Shown here: piece after piece, positions 44,162 to 55,550 of the stretch
Numbering within the stretch: position 1 is the stretch's first letter
How the letters are laid out: each line of letters starts with the position of its first letter
DNA from: Saussurea involucrata
Taxonomy: Eukaryota; Streptophyta; Magnoliopsida; Asterales; Asteraceae
NCBI GenBank assembly: GCA_033807775.1
Contig: CM066313.1
Location: 60,434,484 to 60,498,483 of the forward strand
Length of the DNA: 64,000 bases
Direction: 5' to 3'
Position numbers and translations under genes: made by a program
The notes under the pieces: model-generated
What the model was told of the DNA's origin: nothing
The model's input: the letters and a program-made list of their open reading frames with translations, nothing else
The model's database searches: none

Positions 44162-45039
44162 TACTACATATATAAGTATTTAGGCAAATCTATATACTAC
44201 ATTAATAAACATTTATACCTAAAGTCTTAAATACAAACTATAATGCATAAGGTACTTCTCTTTAAAGCATAAAAATTGAAAAACTTTTAAATACACTTGA
44301 TAAAGCATAGTGTACAAGTTTTTATGCAAAAATTTTAAAACACGCCAAATACCTAAAGACTAAATTACACTACAGCCCATGCTCTCTGAGCCTCTCTCTC
44401 TCTCTCTCTCTCTCTCTCGAACCAGAATATAAATCCCAATTTCATTCCCTCCTCCTCATGTTCGGATATGGTTGTGACGAGAAAACCAAGGATCTTTGCC
44501 TCCTTGGATTCCGAACCAGGGTCGAAATCTTCAGAACTCAAACGAAGAAATGGCCAGAATCGGTACGCCTTATTACGGATGGTTCCAATTCAGCAAGGTT
44601 AGATTATTATATATTTAATTCTTCGGGTTCGATTTACTTCTTCTTCTAAGGGATTTTAGGGGTTTTGAAGTTTTTGCTGCCAATTTATTGCAGGATTGTA
44701 TGAAGAATGAGAATTTCGATAAATCTCTTGAATTCAATTTGATTCTGTTTTTTATTTCAAATTTAATTCAAGGAATGTGAATTGAATTGGATGTTGGTGA
44801 ATATTGATTTAGGGTGCAAGCTAAGGCATGGTCATCCTCATCATTATTATTATTAGTTATTAGGCTAATGCAGACATCATCTATATCTATATACTACCAT
44901 ATAAAGCATTTTCATAAAAAGTCTTAAAAACAAGCTTTAATACATGATGTACTACCTATTAAAGCATAAAGTCTTAAAGTCTTAGGGTCTATTTGTTTTT
45001 TTTTAAATGGTCTGAAGAACTCTGAAATCATATTCGGTC
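44162..45039 (+). mobile_element. Helitron H4/H5 5' ends (3' end outside window)
   Basis: Three successive 5'-end motifs: TACTACATATATAAG at 44162, TCTATATACTACATTAATAA at 44189 and TCTATATACTACCATATAAA at 44886, the last two preceded by A as expected for an A|TC insertion site. Each of the latter is followed by AAGTCTTAAA and TACAA-rich family sequence. Copia C2 is inserted at 45040. The 3' ends are not seen. Confidence 0.6.
44390..44700 (+). pseudogene. Captured first-exon-like fragment
   Basis: A CT-repeat 5'UTR-like leader (44391-44420) precedes two candidate ATGs, 44458 (MFGYGCDEKTKDL) and 44467 (MVVTRKPRIFASLDSEPG). Both frames end within about 60 codons, and downstream sequence looks intronic. 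It has the appearance of a gene's first exon carried by the Helitron. I do not recognise the protein. Confidence 0.4.
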
Positions 45040-46005
45040 TGTTGATCCAAACCCTCAGTGATTTAATAATGACCCTCTCTTAATACTTAGTGAAAATTGT
45101 AAGTAAACAATATGTATCAGAGTTTCACTATCGCTGGTAAGTACTAAGACCTTACAGTACCGCAGATAGGAACTCTTGCTCTTTAGATTAAAACATTCAG
45201 CGAACACTGTTCACCATAATGCTCTGAGCCTGTTCAGTCCTTATGGTGATCGCTGATAAGTTAGTTGTTTACTTATGATCTCTGAAGACAAGTTTCACGT
45301 CAACATAGGTTCTAAACTGAAGTCGAAGATCAAGCTCAAGAACCAGCGACAAGTCTCCTAATGAACTGATGCGGATCAGCGAAGACTCAGATTTGTCCAC
45401 TCAACGTGAAGTATCAAGTACAAGACTTCAGCTATCGCTGAACTTTATCATTCGCTGATATAAAATGATAATGCTCTGAATCAACGAAAGTTGATCATGA
45501 AGTCCTCCGTACAAAGTACTTTTGTCTTAACCACCCTTGCACGACTCCGTACGAAATGTCAGAAAAGAACCTCCTTATTGTCTGAAATCGTACAACCACT
45601 CTGATACTACACTGTTCATTCATGCGGCTACTAAGGTTGTCTACAAAGGTCAATGACATGCAACCAATGAGCTGATGACACTTGTAAAGTGTAAACTGAC
45701 ATGCATTAAATGCATGCAGTATATAAAGAGATGAACCCACTTCATTTCGAAGTAACTTGCTAACTCTGGACAAGTTCATCTTCTTATCGCAAGATAGGTT
45801 ATTATTAGTAATTTCCTTATCTTTCTTAGTGCAAGAAACTTAGTGTTCCAACTTGTTTAGATTTAGGTTTATCCTTAATCTTGTTTCCGCAACAAGCTGT
45901 AAATTGTTAATGATTTATCAATAAACAATTTAGAAAAAAGTAAAATCTGTGTGTTTGTATTCAACCCCCCCTTCTACAAACTTGTATAGCCCTTCGGGAC
46001 CAACA
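45040..46005 (+). repeat. C2 5' LTR
   Basis: 966 bp, TGTTGATCCAAACCC to GGGACCAACA. The TATA box TATATAAAG is at 45720-45728. The last 230 bp lacks a partner here because the 3' LTR is truncated. Confidence 0.92.
45720..45728 (+). promoter_or_regulatory. C2 LTR TATA box
   Basis: TATATAAAG, conserved in the 3' LTR copy near 57755. Expected to drive genomic RNA synthesis. Confidence 0.7.
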
Positions 46006-46007
46006 CG

Positions 46008-46019
46008 TGGTATCAGAGC
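46008..46019 (+). promoter_or_regulatory. C2 primer-binding site
   Basis: TGGTATCAGAGC, 2 nt after the LTR end, complementary to initiator methionine tRNA. Confidence 0.9.
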
Positions 46020-46072
46020 GGATTTGTTTAATCTCATAAACAAGATCTAATCTATACTAAGATTTCTCTTTC

Positions 46073-48482
46073 TTGCTATTTCTGAAAATGGCTACCAACA
46101 CAAACACAAACTATATAGACAATGGTTCTCTTACTAAACCCCCTAGATTTTCCAGAGATAACTTTAATCTATGGAAAAATAGGATGATTCTCTTCTTAGA
46201 AGGTGTAGACCCTACTATGCCTTACTATCTTGAAAACGGTCCATATATCCCTGTAAGAATTGATGTTGCAGTTCCAGCCGCTGAGAATAGACCTGCTATT
46301 CCAGAAAGGCTGATTCCTAAAGAAATACATATGTGGACTGACGAAGATAAGAAGAAAGTGGCTATCGACACAAAAGCCAGATCCATACTATCCATGGCTC
46401 TTCCTGACGAAGTTTACCATTCCATCATGAACCTGAAAACCTCAAAAGCTATGTGGGACACAATAGTGTTCAGTATGAAGGTACGTCTGAAGTCCAGGAC
46501 TCAAGAAAGATCAACCTGGTAAGACAGTACGAAAGCTTCATTTCTGGTAAGAATGAAACTCTCTCTGAAGTTCACCAACGTTTCAACTGTTTAATTATAG
46601 ATCTGAAAACTGTTGGTAAGGAATATTCTAACTTTGAAGTGCTGACAAAGTTTTTAGAATGTTTACCTGAAATCTGGGACTGTTATTCTATTTGTCTCAA
46701 GCTGTCAAAGGATCTAAAATCAATGACCCTTTCAACCTTATATGGCACGATGCTGAATCATGAGCAATCGAGTCATCTTAAGAAGAATCTTGTAAAAGAT
46801 TCCAAAAGCACCCTTGTTGCTTTAATCTCAGAGGAACCTTCCACTTAGCGACCCTCGGTCACTATCACTGAGTTGGAGAGTAACTCTGAAAGGTCATCAG
46901 ATTCTGATTCTTCAGATGATGATGAATCTTTGGCTCTCCTAACTAAAAAGTTCAGGAGATTCGCCAAAAAGAAAATGTTTAGAAAGAACAAACCTCTTTC
47001 CATAACTGACAAGCCAAGATCATCAGCTCTTGTTGATAAGGCTACTGCTACTTGTTTTAACTGCGAAAAGATAGGACATTTCGCTAACGAGTGCAGGTCA
47101 AAGAAAGTTTCTAAACCCTCAGCTTTTCCAAAGAAATCCTTTATTCCCAGGAATAAAGATGACAAATATGCAAAGCTGAAAGAAACGTATGCGAAGCTGA
47201 AAAGCTTTAAGAAGAAAGGCAAAGGTCTGATGGCTAACTATGATTGGGCTGCTTCTGATGAAGAAGTATCATCATCTGACTCTGAAGATGATGAAGCCAA
47301 TCTCTGTCTTATGGCCAAGATTGAAGATGAGGAAGAAAGTTCAGACATTCCCTCCACTTCAACCTCTGCAATTCAGGTATCACCTTCCTTCTTTACAAAT
47401 ATTGCAAATATCGATGAAGCTGATAGTCTTCGTAAAATCGATCTCTTGACTAGAAGTTTATATGAAGCCATGAATGGCAAAACAATAGTTGAAAATCAAA
47501 ACCTTGATCTCGCTGAACAGCTTAAAAACTGTCACCTTCAAATAGAAAACCTTTCTAAAATTGAAGAAAATTTTAAAGATCAAGTTCACTTAAATCAGCT
47601 AGTCAAAATCGAGCACGAAGAAGCTATCGCTGCATTAAGAGCTGAAAAGCTACTGTTGATGGATGGTATAATTCCTCAACAAAGATCACTGAGATAATTA
47701 AGTCTCAGATTCCCCTGAGTGATAACCGTGGTCTTGGTTACAAAGCTGATTCTCAAGAACCAGCCACTGATCGTTCCATGCTCTTATTTGGAACTTTCGT
47801 ATCCTCAGTCGCTGATACTTTATCCTCTCAATGTTCCTCGTCCAGACCGACTATCCCTGAGGAAACTCCTACCTCTTCAAAAGGTAAAGAGAAAATGGTT
47901 TATCCAAAACCTACCTTTGTCTTTAAAGATAAAGGTAAAGGAATTGTTTTTAACCAAAATCCTCAGAAGGGTACCTTAGTACCAAAGCTGAATGCTTCTA
48001 AAGCTTCAGTGACCTACCCCTCTGGATCAAGGAATCAGATCTCTGGATCTACTCAGCGTGGATCTATTCAGCGATCTACTCCTAGACTCAGAGTGGATGT
48101 CCTTGGTAAGAAATCTGAACTGAACGTTCCTCCTATTTCAAAAGCCAATAGTTTATTTGGTGCTGGTCCTTCTATTTCAAAATCTAAAGCTCATCATTCA
48201 AATAGTCCTAGAACTACCTTTAGTTATAGGAAATGTTATCACTGTGGACTCACTGATCATATTGCTAGTAAGTGCCCCACAGCAACCAAAGCTGAAAAGT
48301 TAGCTAAGGTGAAGATCTTTGCCCCCAAGGCAAAGAAGACCACTGAGGTTAAGAAATTAACCAAAGTGAAGAATGACAAAGCTGAATCTTCAAATGCTGC
48401 GAAGATTGCTGAACCTTCCATTCCAACTACTTCCACTAACAAATGTGTATACATGGTTAAGTGGGTATGCAAGAAAAACTAA
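46073..48482 (+). pseudogene. C2 gag, large SIRE-type, broken
   Basis: The start is probably the Met at 46088 (MATNTNTNYIDNG). The gag core includes PPRFSRDNFNLWKNRM and LPDEVYHSIMNLKTSKAMWD. A frameshift near 46478 moves the frame to NLVRQYESFISGKNETLSEV. An in-frame TAG at 46846-46848 follows EEPST. A first zinc knuckle CFNCEKIGHFANEC lies near 47052-47093; acidic and coiled regions follow. A second frameshift near 47675 leads into the next frame, with a second knuckle CYHCGLTDHIASKC near 48235-48276. The frame closes in TAA (48480-48482) directly before the protease. It is a nucleocapsid/capsid precursor. Confidence 0.9.
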
Positions 48483-51400
48483 TCTTCCTTTGTAATGCAG
48501 GTTAAGAAGGGTATCTGGTATCTCGATAGCGGATGCTCTAGACACATGACTGGAAAGAAAAGCCTGCTCGCTGAATACAAGGAAGAGAAGGGTCCCTCTG
48601 TGACTTTTGGTGGAAATGGAAAAGGACATACCCGAGGGTTTGGTGTACTCTCAAATGGTACAACCACATTCAGAAGAGTCGCATATGTTGAAGGGCTGAA
48701 GCATAATCTTCTAAGCATCTGTCAGCTTTGCGACAAGGATAACAAAGTAATCTTTACTAAGGAATCATGCTTTGTCACTGACAAAAAGGAGAAGATAGCT
48801 CTCAGCGGTTATCGTTTGGAAAATGTTTATGTAATAAACATGGACTCAACAACCACTGAGAACTCCTGTTTCTTCTCAAAGGTCTCATCTGATGTCAACT
48901 GGCTATGGCATAAGAGGCTCTCTCATCTGAATTTCAAGACACTGAATACTCTTTCTTCAAAAGAGTTAGTCACTGGTCTACCTCAACACTCATACGCCAA
49001 AGAGTCTTTATGTTCAGCGTGTGAAAAAGGGAAGCAGACCAAAGCAAGCTTTAAATCAAAGCAAGTCTCCTCAGTGTCATCTCCTCTACAACTACTCCAT
49101 ATGGATTTGTTTGGCCCTGTTAACGAACAATCCATCGCTGGAAAGAAATATACGTTGGTCATAGTTGATGAATTCTCTCGCTATACATGGGTTATGTTTC
49201 TCCGTTCTAAGAGTGACACCCCTGAAGAACTCATCACCTTTGTTCGGAAGATGGAAACCCTGAACAACTTGACCGTTCGCTCAATAAGGAGTGATCATGA
49301 GACTGAATTCAAAAACAGTTCTCTTGATTCCTTCTTTGAAAGCAAGGGTATTTCTCACAACTTTTCTTCAGTGAGAACACCACAACAAAATGGAGTCGCT
49401 GAAAGAAGAAATAGAACAATTATTGAAGCTGCTCGTTCAATGCTCAGCGATTCTCACATGCCTACTCAGTTTTGGGCAGAAGCTGTCAACACTGCTTGCT
49501 TTACGCAAAACAGGTCGCTGATAGTCAAAAGATTCAATAAGACAGCCTATGAACTTTTTCATGGGAGAAAGCCTTCAATCAGCTTTCTTCACATCTTTGG
49601 ATGTCAGTGTATCATACTGAACAACAGAGATGCCCTTGGAAAGTTTGATCCTAAGGCTGATGATGGAATCTTTCTTGGATATTCCTCAATATCCAAAGCC
49701 TTCAGAGTCTTCAATCGTAGAAGACAAACTGTAGAAGAAACTATTCACGTCACGTTTAACGAATCCCGTTCAGCGAACTCTAAACCGTCCGCTGATACTG
49801 AAGAACTGAATCAATGGATGTTTTCTCATCTTGGTGATTCAGAAGATACTCCCACTCCTCATACTCATACAGTTGAAGATGATAGTCCTACTATCATTCC
49901 GAATATGCAGAATAGTGAAGCTGAAACATCATGGGTCTCAGTTGTTCCTTTAAACACTATACCTGCTCCTGAACCAAATGTCTCAGACATTCCATCTATT
50001 TCTCAACAATCAGTGAATGAAATGACATCTGTACCTACTCCTCTCTTGGCTGATACTCCAGAAGTTGCTGAAGTTTCATCTTCAGCTCCTCCAGTTCAGG
50101 ATGAGTCAGCGAATTATGCTCCGGCTCAGCGATGGACTGTAAATCACCCAATTGATCAAATTCTTGGTGATCCAAACACTGGTGTTCAGACTCGACGAAG
50201 TGCAGGTAATATTTGTTTATTTGTTAACTTTATTTCTCTAACTGAACCAAAGAAAATAGATGATGCCCTCAAAGATCCAAACTGGGTCAGCGCCATGCAA
50301 GAAGAGCTGACTGAATTCGAAAGAAACAAAGTTTGGAAACTTGTTCGAAGACCAACTGACAAAACAGTAATAGGCACTAAATGGGTCTATCGAAACATGT
50401 TGGACGAACATGGAACTGTAACCCGCAACAAGGCTCGTCTTGTTGCTCAGGGATACAGACAAGAGGAAGGCATAGATTATGACGAAACATTTGCTCCAGT
50501 AGCAAGACTAGAATCTATTCGTCTATTCTTATCATATGTTGTACACAAATACTTCAAAGTATTTCAGATGGATGTTAAGTCAACGTTTCTAAATTGAAAG
50601 CTGAATGAAGAAGTCTACGTGGAACAACCTCCAGAATTCTCAGATCCTAAGCGTCCAGGTTATGTCTATAAACTGGATAAGGCACTTTATGGCTTGAAGG
50701 AAGCTCCTCGTGCATGGTATGACACTCTCTCTACTTATCTCCATATTGAACAATTTGAGCGAGGTAAAATTGACAAAACTCTATTTTTTTAGAAAAATGA
50801 AAGGTCATATCATTCTAGTTCAGATATATGTTGATGACATTGTATTCGGTTCTACTAACCCTGATCTTTGTACTCGTTTCGCTGATAGAATGAAAGATGA
50901 GTATAAAATGAGCATGATAGGTGAACTAACATATTTCCTTGGTCTTCAGATAAAGCAAAATGAAAAAGGAACTTTCATTAATCAGGGAAAGTATGTTAAA
51001 GATATGCTGAAGAAATTCGATTTAACTCATAGTTCAGCTATGAAAACCCCTATGGCACCACCGCTGACACTAAACAAGGATTCAAAGGGAATACATGTTA
51101 ATGTCACGCTGTACCGTGGGATGATCGGCTCTCTTTTGTATCCTACAGCTAGCCGACCCGATATTATGTTCGCAACCTGTTTGTGTGCATGATATCAAGC
51201 TGAACCTATGGAATCTCATATGACCGCTGTAAAGCGAATTTTTCGATACCTTAAGGGTACAACGAACCTAGGTCTTTGGTATCCCAAAGATTCAGGATTC
51301 GATCTAATCGCCTATTCAGATAGTGATTTTGCATGTTGCAAATTGGATAGGAAAAGCACCACAGGAGGATGTCAGCTCCTGGGTGGAAAGCTGGTGAGTT

Positions 51401-51774
51401 GGACAAGTAAAAAGAAAAATTCAGTGTCCACATCCACAGCTGAAGCTGAATATGTAGCCGCTGGAAGCTGTTGTTCTCAGGTCTTGTGGATGAGAAATCA
51501 ACTACTAGACTATGACCTTCAGTTCTCAAAAATTCCAATCTATTGCGACAGCACAAGTGCCATCACTATAGCCAACAATCCAGTGCTACACTCAAAGACA
51601 AAACACATCGAAATCAGATATCATTTTATCAGAGATCGTGTGATGAATGGTGATATAGAACTTCATTTTATCCCAACTGATTATCAGTTAGCTGATTTAT
51701 TCACCAAACCTCTTGATGAGACAAGATTCAACTTTCTCATCAGCGAGCTTGGAATGCTGAACTTTGAAGAGTAA
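48483..51774 (+). pseudogene. C2 pol: protease, integrase, RT, RNase H, broken
   Basis: Protease is WYLDSGCSRHMTG near the start. GAG-pre-integrase reads LWHKRLSHLNFKTL with CSACEKGKQ; the integrase core has D (HMDLFGPV), D (IRSDHETEF) and E (VAERRNRTIIEA). RT starts WKLVRRPTDKTVIGTKWVYR; TGA (50595-50597) replaces the Gly of FLNGKLNEE. An extra T in a T-run near 50786 shifts the frame. Catalytic YVDDIVFGS then appears. A second TGA (51190-51192) stands where C3 has Arg (CARYQAEP). RNase H shows DSDFACCKLDRKSTTGG and ends GMLNFEE. Confidence 0.93.
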
Positions 51775-52769
51775 AATCTTCAGCGGTTCACATATGATCA
51801 GCGATGCTATTATACAAACTTGTATAGCTCAGGATAAAATCAACTTGTATAACCTATTCAATCATATTCTCTCTGAATAAACTTGATTCACTGATATCAA
51901 GGTATGTTTTTCTCTCACTGACAATCGCATGTGAATGCAAGATTTCAAAACAAATTGCATCGCTGAATCTCTTTCTTAATCAGCGATATTTTGAAATTCC
52001 TAAAACCATCACTGATATTTCCATTCAGTGCTTCATGTTTTCAAAAGAGTCCCTGAGCTTTCAAAACCTCAGAGACATCCTAAAAGAAAATGAAAGGACA
52101 GTTGTGACGTCATCGGAACGGATAAACCCCGGCACGTTCTTTTTCTGACACACATTTTCACGTTTCTTTCAAACTTCCAATCAAATGCAAACACGTGTCC
52201 GTGTCATGATGAAAATCTTTTCCCGCTCAAGATTTTCTCTCTCTAATCTATCTATATAAACAAATTCTTGGTTTATATTTTCCTTTTACGCGAACAACTT
52301 CTCCTCCAAGCAAAGAAAGAATTATCTGTTGTATTTTTCTCTCGAATTTTTCCAGAACAACTGTTCATCTTCTTCTTCAAACATCAAAGGTTAATATACT
52401 CTTATTATTTACCTGTCGATATAACTTGTTAATGATCTTCTTATTGTTTTAAAAGATCAAACAAAAGAACTTTTTCAAATGAAATCATTTCTTTCATGGT
52501 TTTATGAACACAACCTTTCATGGTTGTTCTTCAAGTTTAAACGCATAATCTTAAACTTGTTCTTTATATATTCGTTTCCAGAAACTGGAAAACAAGACTT
52601 CTAATGGGTTTGCATTTCTTTTTCAAAACTAAGAAAAACCCTAATCTTCATTAAGACATTTTTGTCTGAATGAAATGGACAAAATTCGAACCATCTTATT
52701 GGAAAATCTTTCCACATTAAGATAATTCTTATTTGTTAACATCTTTGGTTGAACTGATAATACAGAGAA
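51775..52769 (+). promoter_or_regulatory. Spacer with internal TATA box and likely 5'UTR intron
   Basis: TATATAAA at 52253-52260 lies about 510 bp upstream of the third coding region, after a compositional change at about 52080-52200. Next comes a CT-rich leader, then AAAG|GTTAATATAC (donor at 52390) and AATACAG|AGAAATGG (acceptor at 52765), so a 376-bp intron would end 4 nt before the ATG. All are readings of sequence; no transcript evidence. Confidence 0.45.
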
Positions 52770-53906
52770 ATGGCATCTTCTGACATTCCTACCGCTGAGA
52801 ACATTGTTGTTGCCGCTGAGGAAGTGGAAATAATCAAGGCTCCTCAGGTCAAGTTCACTCTAGAAGAACTTGATTGGACCAAGTCAAACAACCTTTATGC
52901 GCTTTTCGAGTTTCCTCCTCGTAAGCAAGTCACACATCTGAAAGATGCTGTGAATTTCCTAAAGAATTGCTGCCTCTTAACAGCCCTGACCATAACACCT
53001 CCTGCACATCAGCTAATACTTGCTCAGTTCTGGTATTCTGCCAGACACTCATCTACCATCAGCCAAAGACCCTTCAAAGACAATCGACTGTATCCTCTGT
53101 GATACTGAATATGGCACGATGAAGATCACCCCTGCCATCATTCGCAAAGCCCTCAGCCTTCCCACTGCTACAAAAGAAAAACCTTTTGTTCCTATCCCTG
53201 ACCACAAAAAGCATTTAGACAGGGAAGCCATCATTGCATTCTTCGATGCAATGGGCTACATATGGGAAACTGGAAGGGACAAGAAGCCCGAGAAGAAACT
53301 AACCCTGATCAAGAAATCCAAAATGCCCAGTGAGATTTCATCTTCGCTCATTTGATCAGCTGCATGACTGCAAAGACTGGCTCCTCTGACCAAGCCGCTC
53401 AACCTCAGCAAGCAATGGGATATGCACTGCTGAAAGGTCTACACATAGACTGGGCATCGATAATCTACGATGACCTTGTGCTAAGAGTGGACTCCGCCGC
53501 TGACCGACCATCATGGGTTCCTTATCCTCGATTCATCAGCGCCATCTTCCAATTTGGCCTGAAGGACACCTACCCAATCGATGGAGACCGGAAACTCTCT
53601 CAGGTTGGTCCAAAAGTTCTCGACTTCAAACCGGTGGAAAATGAGGTACGTCTTTCTACACTTTTAACTTTTCTCAACCCTACTTCTTCTACTTCTGCAG
53701 CTCCTTCAGCGATCGCACCCATTGCTGATACCCAGGCTACAACCCCCATTCCTTCTCTTAAAAGGAAACACTCAACTACCCAACTTAGTTCCAAAAGGAC
53801 TAAGGTAACCAAGGAGCAACCCCAACAATCTCATGCTCAAGACTCCTCAGCTCATTCTGAACAGCTGAAGGAACGTTCAGTGGTACGCTCTGCCACACCT
53901 GAATAA
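52770..53906 (+). pseudogene. C2 third coding region, N-terminal part
   Basis: Starts MASSDIPTAENIVVAAEEVE after a plant-like AGAAATGG context. It has a globular part with FTLEELDWTKSNNLYALFEF and AVNFLKNCCLLTALTI. A frameshift near 53030 moves it to DPSKTIDCILCDTEYGTMKI; another near 53340 to MTAKTGSSDQAAQPQQAMGY. The last part contains a bipartite-like basic cluster LKRKHSTTQLSSKRTK, then an in-frame TAA at 53904-53906. I know similar post-pol ORFs in SIRE-lineage elements as env-like, but see no signal peptide or membrane segment here. Function unknown. Confidence 0.6.
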
Positions 53907-55412
53907 GCCACCCATTCCATCCCAACTTCAGCGTCTCTAAACGCTGAGGTTACAAACTTGGAATCTACCCAACCTCCTTCAGTCTCTCAAAAGACTGAAG
54001 AAGTACTTCTCAGCGGATCCAACGCTGAACTCCGCACCCAACCAACATTCTCAACCTTCGCTTCTCTCTCTACTCCATTGGTCTCAAATCCAGTTATCAC
54101 TGGAACAACTGTCATTCCTCCTGAAGCTAAACCTGATACTCAAGGAATGATGGCCACAGGACCTGCAGAACTGACCATGCGTACACGCACTCTCGAAGAC
54201 GACATGGAACTCTTTTCAGGACATCGTGATTTTGATGAATTCACAAATCCTCCTGCAGGTATACACCAACCCATAAATACTGTAACTGAACCCCAAACTT
54301 CTGAGCTTTCCTCTGTTCACAAGTACTTATTTGTTACAGGTCCTAATTTGGGAGACATCAACGCCTCTCTGAAGAACTTGGAGACGAAGCTGAAAGGTCT
54401 CACCACTACACTCTCTGACAACTCTACAGCTGTAACAAACGCTGGAGAGAATCTGAACAAGTTGACAAAGGTGGTGGAAGACAAAGCCTCCAAAGATGAC
54501 TTGAAGAAGGTTGACAAAAGTCTCAGCGACTTCGCCAAGGTGCGCGCTGACATCTACACAGACTATCTCTCTATCAAGACTTCAGTTTCATCCATATCTA
54601 GCGAAGTCACAACGCTGAAGACATCGGTTGGAAAACTCGAGGGAGACATGTTCGTTGTAAAGACTGATGTTGGCTCTTTAAAGACTGACGTAAGCTCTGT
54701 AAAGACTGACGTTGGTTCGATGAAAACTATGATGGAGCAGCTACTGAACAAATCGACCGCCCCTGCCCCTGCACCTGAAAATTTTACTGCGGCGGATCGT
54801 ACTGAGCTCTTGACGATCAATCCTGCTATTTCTGACCTAGATGACAGATTAGCAGCGATTGAAGTTTGTGTGGGGATCCCTGGCCAAGAAGACAGGGAAC
54901 CTACAACAACTGCTGAATCAACCCATTCCTCCCCCATTCATCATGAAGAAGGGGGGGAGAATGAGAGCTCTGAAGACCTTCTCCACGTTGAATCTATCGA
55001 GGAGGAGAAGACTCAAGACCTCACCCTCGCTGAAGAGAGTGAGAAGACAGCTGAAGAAACCACCGCTGGACCTCAGGGAGTTGAAAACCCTGAGGGAACC
55101 GAGAAGCTTACCTTTGTATCTGATGGGGAGAAACTCGAATCTGAAGCTGAAGACGATGAAGCCGTCGACATCTCTGAAGATGAACCATCATCCAGTAATA
55201 AGGGTGATGATGACGATGATGATGATGATGACTCTTTTATCGTCAAACCTGCTCAGAGGATCAAAGATCTTAAAGGGATCGTAATAAAATAATCCACAGG
55301 GGAGCGGACCAAATCAAAGCCTTCAGCGTCTGAAGCTGACAAAGGCAAAGGAAAAGGTGTCGCTGAAGACGAAGACAATCTGGCGATCTTGCTTGAAAAG
55401 CCGGTTTGTCAG
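53907..55412 (+). pseudogene. C2 third coding region, coiled-coil and acidic part
   Basis: Same frame as the preceding part. A Ser/Thr/Pro-rich linker is followed at about 54350-54760 by a long coiled coil with clear heptads (LKNLETKLKGLTTTL, then repeats of VKTDVGS). After it come an acidic Glu-rich stretch and an Asp-run GDDDDDDDDDSFIV. A TAA at 55290-55292 interrupts, but the frame stays open to LLEKPVCQ at 55412, where a donor-like GTACAC begins. Coiled coils have been described in SIRE env-like proteins (family knowledge). Confidence 0.6.
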
Positions 55413-55550
55413 GTACACTAAATCTTCCTTACTCCATCCCTCCTCTATACACTATCAGTTCTACTATCCACAAGCCTATACACTTAAACCAATTTCCTTT
55501 CTCTTATTCTACCCAAGTTCTTACTCGTAAGATCGCTGTGTTTTAGCTAG
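55413..55550 (+). other. Putative 138-bp intron in the third coding region
   Basis: Begins CAG|GTACAC and ends TTTTAGCTAG. It is T-rich and contains stop codons in frame. Joining 55412 to 55551 keeps the reading frame: ...LLEKPVCQ + SSPLFEDIAEVS.... An alternative acceptor TTTTAG at 55546 would give a stop soon after. Confidence 0.5.

Noticed and set aside
44458..44649. Complete small gene of 63 codons
   Set aside because: Two competing frames, intronic sequence downstream and a Helitron context make a captured first exon more likely.
53645..53699. A second short GT-AG intron (and another at about 54259-54340) in C2's third coding region
   Set aside because: Donor- and acceptor-like bases are present, but the frame is open through both segments and their length is near the minimum, so there is no need to invoke splicing.
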